Made by a program: the position numbers and the translations under genes. The notes under the pieces were generated by a model. That model was not told the origin of the DNA and ran no database searches. It saw only the letters and a program-made list of their open reading frames with translations. From an uncultured Solirubrobacteraceae bacterium (lineage in GTDB: Bacteria > Actinomycetota > Thermoleophilia > Solirubrobacterales > Solirubrobacteraceae), in contig CADCVQ010000152.1 in the NCBI GenBank assembly GCA_902806175.1, positions 1 through 47,069 on the forward strand: 47,069 bases of DNA. The letters are read 5' to 3'. Every line of letters starts with the position of its first letter. Within the stretch, counting starts at the first letter, position 1. Below are positions 7,990 to 15,661 of the stretch, in pieces.

Positions 7990-9147
7990 TCAGCCCGCTG
8001 CGGCGAGCAGGAACGCCATGAGCGAGAGGTGCACCTCGCGCTCGATCTTCGGGAAGATCGCCGGCACCGGCTGAAAGCCGCCCTCGCCGTCGGCGTCGCT
8101 GCCGATCTCCAGCGTGTAGGCGATGACCCGCGGCGCCGGCGGATCGCGCTGGAATTGCAGGCTCGCCGCGAAGTCCGACGCGGTGCCGGTCGTCGGATAC
8201 AGGGCGAGGCCGGGCTCGACGTCGTACTGCGAGCGGGCCTGGGCGCGCGCATCGCCGCCGGCCGCGTCGAGGATGGCGTCGTGCATCGCGCGGCCGATGC
8301 GCACGTGCTCGTCGAGCAGCGCCGACGGGATGAACTCGCCGTAGCGCCCGCCGGGCCCGCCGTCGCGGCGGCCGTCCCATGCGGGGTTGCGGAAGTTCTG
8401 CTCGCGATCGCGCACCTGGTTGTCGTCCATGCCCCACGGATAGAGGATCTTGCGGCTGAAGGAGTGGACATCGACGTAGAACTCGATCCGCCGGTCGCGC
8501 AGGATCGCGGCGACGGTGCGCGATTCGGGCTCCGAGGCTGCGGCCGAGCCGATGTAGACCTGCGGATCGCACGGGTCCTTGGAGGCGGACACGGCGACGT
8601 CGCCGGCGTCGTCGTAGTAGCGCTCGAAGTCCCAGGCGATGTCGTAGTTGCGGTTGAGGTCGACGCCCATGCACGACGAGCCGGGACGTGGCGGGCGGCG
8701 GTTCTTGCGCCACATCGCGTTGGTCGCGGCGGACTGGGAGAACGCGCGGCCGTCGGGGTTGATGAGCGCGAGTACGTTGAGCTCGACGCGCTCGACGATC
8801 CGCTTGACGTCGGCGGCCGCGAACGACGCCGCCGGATAGACGATGTCGCCCGCCGGGGCGCGGTCGGTGAACTCCGGCACGACGAAGTCCGCGCCCTCCT
8901 CGTAGGCGCGCAGCAGCCGGGCGAGCATGCTCAGCAGCGCGTCGGGCGGCGCCCACTCGCGGGCATGCGCGCCACCGGTCAGCAGCACGGGGCGGCCGCC
9001 CTCGTTGGCGCTGATCGTCACGTAGGACACGCTGCGGCCCTCGTGGGTGCGGTTCGCCGCGACGGTGCGCGTGACCAGCTGCGGGTGGTCGGCGGCGAGC
9101 CGCCCGAGCTCGGCCTCGATCGCGCCGACGGTCGACGGGTAGGCCAC
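7990..9147 (-). CDS. M14-family zinc carboxypeptidase
   Basis: 385 residues, GTG start. GGAHAREWAPPD (residues 58-69) gives the first two zinc ligands (H61, E64 of HxxE). GVDLNRNYDIAWDF carries the substrate-binding Asn-Arg pair. FYVDVHSFSRKILYPWG supplies the third zinc ligand His, and YTLEIGSD near residue 335 holds the catalytic Glu. All the residues of the carboxypeptidase A/B fold are therefore present. No signal peptide is visible, whereas many relatives are secreted. The start codon overlaps the stop of an 88-codon gene by one base (TAGTG), suggesting coupled translation. Substrate unknown. Confidence 0.9.
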   Translation of the reverse strand: MAYPSTVGAIEAELGRLAADHPQLVTRTVAANRTHEGRSVSYVTISANEGGRPVLLTGGAHAREWAPPDALLSMLARLLRAYEEGADFVVPEFTDRAPAGDIVYPAASFAAADVKRIVERVELNVLALINPDGRAFSQSAATNAMWRKNRRPPRPGSSCMGVDLNRNYDIAWDFERYYDDAGDVAVSASKDPCDPQVYIGSAAASEPESRTVAAILRDRRIEFYVDVHSFSRKILYPWGMDDNQVRDREQNFRNPAWDGRRDGGPGGRYGEFIPSALLDEHVRIGRAMHDAILDAAGGDARAQARSQYDVEPGLALYPTTGTASDFAASLQFQRDPPAPRVIAYTLEIGSDADGEGGFQPVPAIFPKIEREVHLSLMAFLLAAAG

Positions 9148-9413
9148 TACTCCCGCGCCTCGTTGGCCTGCGCGGCCCGCAGCTGCGTGAAGAGCACGTC
9201 GCGCTCCTCCTCGAGCGCGTCGGGCTCGACCACGGCCTCGATCTCGAGGCCGCGCTCGCGCAGCGTGGCGAGCGCGTCGTCGGTCGCGTAGCCCGAGACC
9301 TGCCAGCGATCGCCGTCCAGGCGGCGCGCGCTCGTGCGCTCGAAGTCCAGCCCGTCGACCTCCGCCAGGCGGCGCATCGGCTCGGTCGGCCCGGCTATGC
9401 GGATGAGCTGCAC
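9147..9413 (-). CDS. Small protein coupled to the M14 carboxypeptidase
   Basis: 88 residues from GTG 9413. The frame stays open upstream, but that stretch reads as low-complexity shadow of other genes. The sequence has two halves, IRIAGPTEPMRRLAEVDGLD and VSGYATDDALATLRERGLEI, with a Glu-rich end. The second half resembles the small beta-alpha-beta segments that precede M14 domains in some fused secreted carboxypeptidases, where they may act as an N-terminal pro-segment. I have no firm family. Its stop overlaps the M14 start by one base, so the two products are probably made together. An activation-domain-like or inhibitor-like role is a guess from this arrangement. Confidence 0.65.
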   Translation of the reverse strand: MQLIRIAGPTEPMRRLAEVDGLDFERTSARRLDGDRWQVSGYATDDALATLRERGLEIEAVVEPDALEEERDVLFTQLRAAQANEARE

Positions 9414-9453
9414 GATTGGTGTCCTTCCCCCCGCGGGGTCTATCTCACACCCG

Positions 9454-10449
9454 CTATCCCGCAGCGGTCGAGTCGCCCCCGCCCAAGCCAGAGCGAGAGC
9501 CGGCGCGAGCTCCCGGCACCACGCCAGGCAGCCGGAGCAGTGCCTGCACCTCGGTCGCGGACACCACCCGCCGCGCCTGGATCGCGCGGCGCTCGCGAAG
9601 CGCCCGCGGCAGGCCCGCGAGGCCCGCGAGGCGCCCGGCGACCTCGGCCACCACAAACCGCCGCGGCCGGTTGGCGCGCAGCTCGGCGAGCCAGCGGCGA
9701 ACGAGCACCCGCACGGGCAGCTCGGGGAGGCAGCGCACGGCGCACCACATGCTGTTGCGAGCGACGTAGAAGCGCAGCCGTGCCATCGAGCGCGTCGTAG
9801 CGCCGAGCCGATGCGTGACGCGCGCCGACGGGACGAGCAGCGCGTGGTAGCCCGCCAGCGCGGCGCGAAATGCGAGGTCGACGTCCTCGTAGTACAGAAA
9901 GAAGCGCTCCTCGTAGCCGCCGAGCAGATCGAACACGCGCCGCCGGAAGACCGGCGCCGCCCCCGGCGCGGCGAACACGCGGTAGGGATCGGGCGGCAGG
10001 TCCGCGAGCGGCCGCTCGCGCAGCAGCTTGTGCGAGTAGCCCGCGGGGGCGTACGCGTCGCCGGCGCTCTCGATCAGCCCCGTCGCCGCGCTCACGAGCA
10101 CGCTTCCCAGCGCCCACGTGAGCTCGCCGCGCGGCGCGGCGACGAGCGCGGCGAGCCAGTCGGGCTGCGGCGTCGCGTCGGAGTTCAGCACGCAGACCCA
10201 GGGCGCCGTCGTCGCCTGCACGCCGCGGTTCGCGCCGCCCGCGAAGCCGTGGTTGCGGCCGAGCTCGAGCGCGCGGACGGCGGGGTGATGTGCGTGCAGC
10301 AGCGCCAGCGAGCCGTCGCGCGAGCCGTTGTCGGCGACGACGATCTCGTCGGGCGCGAGCGTCTGTGCGGCGAGTGCGGCGAGGCAGTCGGGCAGCAGGC
10401 TCTCGCCGTTGTAGTTGACGATGACGACGGCGACGCCCGAGGCGGTCAC
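9454..10449 (-). CDS. GT2-family (rhamnosyltransferase-like) glycosyltransferase
   Basis: 331 residues from GTG 10449, which overlaps the stop of the upstream acetyltransferase gene as GTGA. AVVIVNYNGESLLPDCLAAL opens the GT-A fold. IVVADNGSRDGS holds the nucleotide-binding Asp, NHGFAGGANRGVQ follows, and CVLNSDATPQPDWL supplies the DxD-like metal site. GYEERFFLYYEDVDLAFRAA is the acceptor-side ED motif seen in rhamnosyl/galactofuranosyl transferases. It is cytoplasmic or membrane-associated. With the acetyltransferase it likely builds and decorates a surface glycan. The donor sugar is not determinable. Confidence 0.88.
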   Translation of the reverse strand: MTASGVAVVIVNYNGESLLPDCLAALAAQTLAPDEIVVADNGSRDGSLALLHAHHPAVRALELGRNHGFAGGANRGVQATTAPWVCVLNSDATPQPDWLAALVAAPRGELTWALGSVLVSAATGLIESAGDAYAPAGYSHKLLRERPLADLPPDPYRVFAAPGAAPVFRRRVFDLLGGYEERFFLYYEDVDLAFRAALAGYHALLVPSARVTHRLGATTRSMARLRFYVARNSMWCAVRCLPELPVRVLVRRWLAELRANRPRRFVVAEVAGRLAGLAGLPRALRERRAIQARRVVSATEVQALLRLPGVVPGARAGSRSGLGGGDSTAAG

Positions 10450-11150
10450 GTCGCGCTGGCGCCGGCGGCGGGATCGAAGCGCGCGATGAAGGCGTCGACG
10501 TCCGGGCTGCAGATGAGCTCGACGTGCTGCTTGACCTGCTCGGTGGGCCAGTCCCACCACCTGATCCGCAGCAGCGCGTCGACCTGCTCGTCGCTGAAGC
10601 GCCGCCGGATCTCGCGCGCCGGGTTGCCGACGACGATCGCGTACGGACGCACGTCCTTGGCGACGACCGCCTTGGTCCCGACGACGGCGCCGTCGCCGAT
10701 CGTCACGCCCGACATGACCGTGCAGCCGTTCGTGACCCACGTGTCGCTGCCGACGACGATGTCGCCGCGGCCGTGCGTGAAGCCGTCCTCGTGCGCGCCC
10801 GGCAGGTCGAGCATCGCGCGCATGCCGTACTGCGAGACCCACTCGGTGCGGTGCAGGCCGCCGACGTAGAAGTCCGCGTCCGGCGCGACGGACGCGAAGT
10901 TGCCGATGATCACGCGGCCGGCGTCGCCCTCGTACTTCACGACGTTCGGCGCGTAGTAGCTCATGTTGCCCATGACGAGCGTGCCGTCGGCGAGATGCGC
11001 CTGCGCGCGCTCCTGCATGGCGACAGAGCTCTCGGCGCGGTTCAGCGAGCGGCGCAGGCGCTCGATCGAGTCGCGGCGCGCCTTGACCTCGCGCGCCTTG
11101 TAAACCACGCGCCGGGCCTGCTGGGCAGCGCGTCGGACCGGGCTCGCCAT
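10446..11150 (-). CDS. Left-handed beta-helix acyltransferase (CatB/xenobiotic acetyltransferase-like)
   Basis: 234 residues from ATG 11150; an upstream in-frame start would overlap the divergent methyltransferase promoter. Hexapeptide-type repeats run through VIIGNFASVAPDADFYVGG and IVVGSDTWVTNGCTVMSG, then VTIGDGAVVGTKAVVAKDV. HGRGDIVVGSD and YAIVVGNPAREIRRRF are the hallmark pieces of the CatB/VatD group. The start is a basic amphipathic helix. In polysaccharide clusters such enzymes O- or N-acetylate sugars, and the 4-bp overlap with a GT2 gene supports that here. Drug acetylation is possible for the family but not suggested by this context. Confidence 0.85.
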   Translation of the reverse strand: MASPVRRAAQQARRVVYKAREVKARRDSIERLRRSLNRAESSVAMQERAQAHLADGTLVMGNMSYYAPNVVKYEGDAGRVIIGNFASVAPDADFYVGGLHRTEWVSQYGMRAMLDLPGAHEDGFTHGRGDIVVGSDTWVTNGCTVMSGVTIGDGAVVGTKAVVAKDVRPYAIVVGNPAREIRRRFSDEQVDALLRIRWWDWPTEQVKQHVELICSPDVDAFIARFDPAAGASAT

Positions 11151-11196
11151 CGCGCGCAGTGTAGATGGCGCTGCGCGCGGCGGTACGCTCGCGTGC

Positions 11197-11919
11197 ATGG
11201 CCGGCGACCAAGCCCTCGCGGACCTCTACGAGGCCAAGGCGCAGACGTATGCGGCCTTCGGCAACGGCGCGATCGCCGCCCATGCACGGCGGCTGCTGCC
11301 ACCCGGCGGGCGGGTGCTCGACATCGGCTGCGCCTCGGGCGGTCTGCTCGCGCTGCTGCGCCCCGGCGCGGGCCATCTCGCCGGCCTGGAGCTGTCGCCG
11401 ACGGCCGCCCGCGCGGCGGCGCAGATCGGCGACGAGGTCATCTGCGGCGCGCTGGAGGACGATCGGCTGCCGTTCCAGGCGAGATCGTTCGATCTGGTCG
11501 TGCTCGCCGACGTGCTCGAGCATCTCGCCGACCCTGCGGCCGGCCTGGGGCGGGCGATCGCCTGGTGCCGGCCGGGCGGCGCGATCCTCGTCAGCGTCCC
11601 GAATGTCGCGCACTGGAAGGCGCGGATGACGCTGCTGCGCGGCCGCTGGCCGCAGACCGACAGCGGCACCTTCGATGCCGGCCACCTGCGCTGGTTCACG
11701 CGCAACTCGCTGCGCGCCCTGCTGACGGGCGCCGGCCTGCGCGACGTCGAGCTGGATGCGATCGTGCCGGCGCTGCGCAACCAGCTCGGGCCGGCGCGGC
11801 CCGTGCGGCGCATCGAGCCCGCCTGGCAGGCGCTGGGGCGCCGCGCACCGGGGCTGCTCGGCTATCAGCTCGTGGGGATCGGCCGTGCGCGTAGCACTTG
11901 TGCCACGGTCGCCTCGTGA
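11197..11919 (+). CDS. Class I SAM-dependent methyltransferase
   Basis: 240 residues. GGRVLDIGCASGGLLALL (residues about 38-55) is the SAM-binding motif I. LAGLELSPTAARAA is motif II, and FDLVVLADVLEHLADP is the post-II/III region with the acidic cluster and His. PNVAHWKARMTLLRG and GHLRWFTRNSLRALL match ubiquinone/menaquinone-like and sugar methyltransferases found beside glycosyltransferases. It diverges from the acetyltransferase gene with 46 bp between starts. A role in methylating a glycan is inferred from position. Substrate unknown. Confidence 0.83.
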   Translation: MAGDQALADLYEAKAQTYAAFGNGAIAAHARRLLPPGGRVLDIGCASGGLLALLRPGAGHLAGLELSPTAARAAAQIGDEVICGALEDDRLPFQARSFDLVVLADVLEHLADPAAGLGRAIAWCRPGGAILVSVPNVAHWKARMTLLRGRWPQTDSGTFDAGHLRWFTRNSLRALLTGAGLRDVELDAIVPALRNQLGPARPVRRIEPAWQALGRRAPGLLGYQLVGIGRARSTCATVAS

Positions 11920-12030
11920 CGACGATCCCGCAGCGCGACCACCGACGAGCGCCAGGCCGCGCTGCCGCTGGTCCGCACGAAGCTCGTCGCTGCGCAGAGC
12001 TGAAGTTCGGACCACTAGGCTGCCGCGTCG

Positions 12031-12702
12031 ATGGGCCTGCGCGAAGTCCGCTACGACATCAACCACGGCGCCTCGCGGCGGCTGCTGATGCCCACGCTGC
12101 AACGCTGGGCCGCGTCGCATCCACCCGACGCGGAGGTCCTCGAGGTCGGCGCGGGGCACTACGACCACCGTCCGTTCTTTGCCTGCACCCTGACGAAGTT
12201 CGACGCCGACACGTCGCAGCGCCCCGACATCGTCGGCGATGCGCACGCGATGCCGATGGACGACGGTCGCTTCGACGGCGCGCTGGCGATCAGCGTGCTC
12301 GAGCATGTCGAAGACCCCTACCAGGTCGTGCGCGAGATGTTCCGCGTGCTGAAGCCCGGCGCGCCGGTGCTCGCCTGGATCCCGTTCACCTTCGGCGTCC
12401 ACGGCTTTCCCGAGGACGTCAGCCGCTTCACGACGTTCGGCATGCGCCGGCTCTTCGAGCGCGCGGGCTTTGAGATCACGCGGATCGACGAGAAGCCGTA
12501 CTCCGGTGCGTTTCTGCAGCTCTCGAACCTCGTCCACTTCGTGCTGCCGCGCACCGACCACCGCCGCTGGGTGCGGCCGCTGAACAAGACGCTCTTCTTC
12601 GTCGCGCGGATGGGCTACCCGCTCGACGAGCGCTTCTCCAAGCTCAAGCTCAAGACGCTCTACACCGGCGCGGAGATCGAGGCGCGCAAGCCTGCAGCGT
12701 GA
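12031..12702 (+). CDS. Methyltransferase-domain protein (Methyltransf_11-like)
   Basis: 223 residues. EVLEVGAGHYDHRPFF replaces the usual E/DxGxGxG loop with a degenerate GAGHYD, and the second SAM-binding strand is TKFDADTSQRPDIVGD. FDGALAISVLEHVEDPYQVV and VLKPGAPVLAWIPFTFGVHG are clear Methyltransf_11 features. The region FPEDVSRFTTFGMRRLFERA matches a group common in glycan clusters. It follows the other methyltransferase in the same direction after 111 bp and could share its transcript. Methylation of a glycan or lipid carrier is inferred. Confidence 0.78.
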   Translation: MGLREVRYDINHGASRRLLMPTLQRWAASHPPDAEVLEVGAGHYDHRPFFACTLTKFDADTSQRPDIVGDAHAMPMDDGRFDGALAISVLEHVEDPYQVVREMFRVLKPGAPVLAWIPFTFGVHGFPEDVSRFTTFGMRRLFERAGFEITRIDEKPYSGAFLQLSNLVHFVLPRTDHRRWVRPLNKTLFFVARMGYPLDERFSKLKLKTLYTGAEIEARKPAA

Positions 12703-12705
12703 CCG

Positions 12706-14133
12706 TCAGCCGCCGAGCAGTCGGCTGACGCGCTGCAGCAGAAACGGTCCGAGCGTGCCCGCGAACAGCGACGTGATGTGCGTCGTGTCCTTGTGGACGA
12801 GGACGCCTCCGACGACCGGAAAGCACACGCGCTTTCCGCACATGAAGTCGTTGAGGTCCACGACATGCGTACGGCGCGAGCCGTCGCGGCGCGCGGCGAC
12901 TGCGGCGGCGTCGCGGCGCACGGCGCTGCGGCGGCTGAGCGCGCACGCGGTTGCGGCGGATCGGCGCTGCCTGATCGCGCGCTCGACGCAGAACGGTGAG
13001 TCCTTCGTGCTGTACGGCGTGTCGCGCAGGACGATGATCCGCCGCACGCTGCGGGGAAGCCGGCGCCAGGCGCGCATGTAGCCCTGGATCTTGTATGTCT
13101 CGCGATGTCTGCCGCGGGGCGCGCGGACGCCGGCGCTGGCGAGCTGGGAGACGAAGACCGTCTGCACCTGCGGATGGCGGACGAGCCACTGCCGCACGGC
13201 GCGCCGCCATTCCTCACAGCTGCGGCGCCGCGCCGCAGGGAGGTCCGGCGCGGCGGTCGAGTACGGGCAGCCGCTGCGCGTCAGCGAGAAGCCGCGCCAC
13301 GAGCGCGCCTGCGCGACGACCTCGGTCGCGCCGCGCCAATGCGCCGCGTGGCTGTCGCCGATGAGTGCGATCGTGCGGTTGGCGATCGCCGCGCGCACGC
13401 CGAACTGGCACGTGTACGGCAAGCGGGTCGACACGATCGTGCAGCGCGCGTTCGGCGACAGCGCAGCCACCTCCGGGGTTGGGATGACCGCGCCGCGCAG
13501 TTCGTCGTTGCGGCAGCGGTAACGGGGGTTGCGCGACGCCGCGCCGAGGCAGCGCGGCTCGGCCAAGGGTCTGATCTGCGCGCGGACGACGCCGTTGTCG
13601 GGCGACAGGTCGTTGCACGTGGCTGGTCCCGTGCAAGACCACGTCGACTGCGCCTGCCAGGAGTACGGGCCCTGGCGCAGGTTGATCGACGACGGCTCGA
13701 GCAGTGCCTCCACCGAGCGCTTGTCGCGGCGAAAGACGGTCGCCCCGATGATCCGGTTCTCGACCGGCTGGCCGAACGGATCCAGCCGCGAATACGTCAG
13801 CCCCGGCTCGTCGGCGCCCTTGTCATAGACGCAGACGACGCCGCGCGGCGTGCGCAGCGCGCCGTAGAAGATCTTCACGCACAGCGCGCGCCCCTCGATC
13901 GAGGACAGCTGCGCGAGCTCCCATTCGCCCGCCGTCGCGATGCGCAGGACCAACTCGGTTCCGCGCTGGCCGAACGCGACCGAGCGCAGGTCCAGCGGAC
14001 TGTCGGACACGTCGGCCTCGTCGGCGTGCGGGAGCGGCTCACGGTTGGGTGCTGCCGCAGCGCTCGCAGCCGTCAGAAAGACTGCAAGCAATGCAGATGA
14101 GAAGATGCTGAGGATTCGGCCGGCGGCGATCAC
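12706..14133 (-). CDS. Secreted SGNH-domain protein
   Basis: 475 residues, GTG start, with a signal peptide over about 28 residues (hydrophobic IFSSALLAVFLTAASA then AAA). The first 230 residues form a Cys-containing region I do not recognise. ALIGDSHAAHWRGATEVV near residue 255 is the SGNH block I with the nucleophile Ser. HKDTTHITSLFAGTLGPFL near the C-terminus is the block V Asp-x-x-His pair. This is the C-terminal SGNH domain usually fused to OafA/YrhL acyltransferases, here without the membrane acyltransferase half. It could act as an esterase or acetyl transferase on exported glycan outside the membrane. The family assignment is good; the role is inferred. Confidence 0.8.
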   Translation of the reverse strand: MIAAGRILSIFSSALLAVFLTAASAAAAPNREPLPHADEADVSDSPLDLRSVAFGQRGTELVLRIATAGEWELAQLSSIEGRALCVKIFYGALRTPRGVVCVYDKGADEPGLTYSRLDPFGQPVENRIIGATVFRRDKRSVEALLEPSSINLRQGPYSWQAQSTWSCTGPATCNDLSPDNGVVRAQIRPLAEPRCLGAASRNPRYRCRNDELRGAVIPTPEVAALSPNARCTIVSTRLPYTCQFGVRAAIANRTIALIGDSHAAHWRGATEVVAQARSWRGFSLTRSGCPYSTAAPDLPAARRRSCEEWRRAVRQWLVRHPQVQTVFVSQLASAGVRAPRGRHRETYKIQGYMRAWRRLPRSVRRIIVLRDTPYSTKDSPFCVERAIRQRRSAATACALSRRSAVRRDAAAVAARRDGSRRTHVVDLNDFMCGKRVCFPVVGGVLVHKDTTHITSLFAGTLGPFLLQRVSRLLGG

Positions 14134-14216
14134 GGTCCGACATCATGGTCGATCGCCCCGACGCCTCGGCGCAGTACGCCGGAAGGTTTCCCCCAGTACT
14201 CCGCGAAGGAGAAGTC

Positions 14217-14630
14217 ATGACGCTGTCCCGCATTCCCCGTGTGCTCATGCCGCTTGCCGTCCTGAGCTGCCTTGCCGCTTCTGCATTCGGTGCCTCTCCG
14301 GCGAGCGCAGCGACGACCCGCACGTGCAACCAGTCGAGTTTCTCCGGCGGCTACTTCACGCAGGTCCGCGCGACGGGGCTGAGCTGCACGTCGGCGCGCA
14401 GGGTCATGGTCGCGTACAACTCGTGCAGAATCGCGGCCGGCGGCAAGCGCGGCAATTGCAACGGCAAGACGATCAGGCCGCGGATCGGCTCGCGCCGAAT
14501 CAGCTTCCGGTGCAGCGAGTCGCGCCCGCCCGAGCTGCAGATCCCGACGCAGGTCAACGCGTCGGTCACCTGCAGGCGCAGCTCCGGCACCACGAAGGTC
14601 CGCTTCAAGTATCAGCAGAACCTCGACTAG
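14217..14630 (+). CDS. Small secreted Cys-containing protein, unknown function
   Basis: 137 residues. AAGGAG lies 5-6 nt before ATG 14217 and is among the best ribosome sites in the window, which fixes the start over an upstream in-frame ATG. The signal peptide ends around ASAFGASPASA-ATT. The mature part of about 107 residues has six Cys (TRTCNQSS, GLSCTSA, YNSCRIAA, GNCNGK, SFRCSES, SVTCRRSS), consistent with disulfides, and ends in a basic strand KVRFKYQQNLD. No family recognised. It diverges from the SGNH gene. Confidence 0.72.
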   Translation: MTLSRIPRVLMPLAVLSCLAASAFGASPASAATTRTCNQSSFSGGYFTQVRATGLSCTSARRVMVAYNSCRIAAGGKRGNCNGKTIRPRIGSRRISFRCSESRPPELQIPTQVNASVTCRRSSGTTKVRFKYQQNLD

Positions 14631-14638
14631 CGGACGCG

Positions 14639-15661
14639 TCACGCGGCGGCGAAGCGCACGAGCTCGCCGTCGCGCTGCTCGACGACATGGCCCGCCGCGG
14701 CGAGCAGGTCGACGTGGCCGAGGACCTCTGACAGCGTCAGGTAGGCCTGCGTGACGGCGACGTTGCCCCACAGCGACTGCGCGAGCTCATAGGCGGTGCT
14801 CGGCGCGGTGGCGATCAGCTGGCGGATCTTCTCCGCGCGGCGCTCGTGCAGCCGGAAGCGCTCGTCGATCAGCGCGACGTGGTCGGTCACGGGCGCGCCG
14901 TGGCCGGCGAGCACGATGTCGACGTTCTGCATCGCCCGCGTCGCGCGCAGGGAACGGATGTAGATCTCCAGCGCGTGCGGGCGCTCGGGCGGGCCGTCGC
15001 CGTCGTTGAGGCCGGCTTCGAGCGGGCGCGAGATCAGCGGGTTGGAGGAGATGTGCTTGATGAGGTGATCGGCGCCCAGCACGATCCGGCGCTCCTCGTC
15101 GTGGAAGATCGTGTCCGAGGGTGAATGGCCGGGGCGGTGCAGCACGCGCAGCGTGCGGTCGCGCAGCTTGAGCTCCGACCCGGCCGCCAGCGGGCGCGTG
15201 ACCTTCGCCGAGCCGCCCCACGCGCGGTAGCTCTGCGAGACGGCGAGCAGCGCGAAGCGCACGTCCTGCGGGATCCCATGCTCGGCCATGACCTGCTCGG
15301 CGAAGGCGTCGTCGTCGTCCATCCCCTCCTGCCAGTGCTCGACGCGCGGCGCGAGCAGGTCCAGCGCCGCGACCTCGGCGCCCGAGCGGCGCGCCAGGAT
15401 CGCCGCCAGCCCGAGGTGGTCGATGTGCTGGTGGGAGATGACGAGCAGCTCGAGGTCCTCGACGCGATGGCCGCGCGCCGCGAGCGCGCGCTCGAGCTCG
15501 TCGAGTGCCGTGCCCGAGTTCGGGCCGCTGTCGACGAGCGTGAGCGGGTCGTCCTCGATGAGGTACGTGTTGACGCGGCCGACCTGAAACGGCGTCGGGA
15601 TCGCGAGGCAGTGGATCCCGGCCTCGGCAGCCCGCTGCAGCGCCGCCTGCGCCTCGCTCAT
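14639..15661 (-). CDS. Metallo-beta-lactamase-fold hydrolase with C-terminal winged helix
   Basis: 340 residues. LLVISHQHIDHLGLAA is the HxHxDH zinc motif, RVLHRPGHSPSDTIFHD provides the next His, and VLGADHLIKH the bridging Asp. IVLAGHGAPVTDH gives the last His. The final 70 residues (RRAEKIRQLIATAP to EVLGHVDLLAAAGH) form the winged-helix domain seen in MBL hydrolases of the LACTB2/glyoxalase II-like group. These act on thioesters, nucleic acid ends or other esters. Start ATG 15661 overlaps the stop of the phosphomannomutase gene by 4 bp (ATGA), so the two are co-translated. Substrate unknown. Confidence 0.86.
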   Translation of the reverse strand: MSEAQAALQRAAEAGIHCLAIPTPFQVGRVNTYLIEDDPLTLVDSGPNSGTALDELERALAARGHRVEDLELLVISHQHIDHLGLAAILARRSGAEVAALDLLAPRVEHWQEGMDDDDAFAEQVMAEHGIPQDVRFALLAVSQSYRAWGGSAKVTRPLAAGSELKLRDRTLRVLHRPGHSPSDTIFHDEERRIVLGADHLIKHISSNPLISRPLEAGLNDGDGPPERPHALEIYIRSLRATRAMQNVDIVLAGHGAPVTDHVALIDERFRLHERRAEKIRQLIATAPSTAYELAQSLWGNVAVTQAYLTLSEVLGHVDLLAAAGHVVEQRDGELVRFAAA

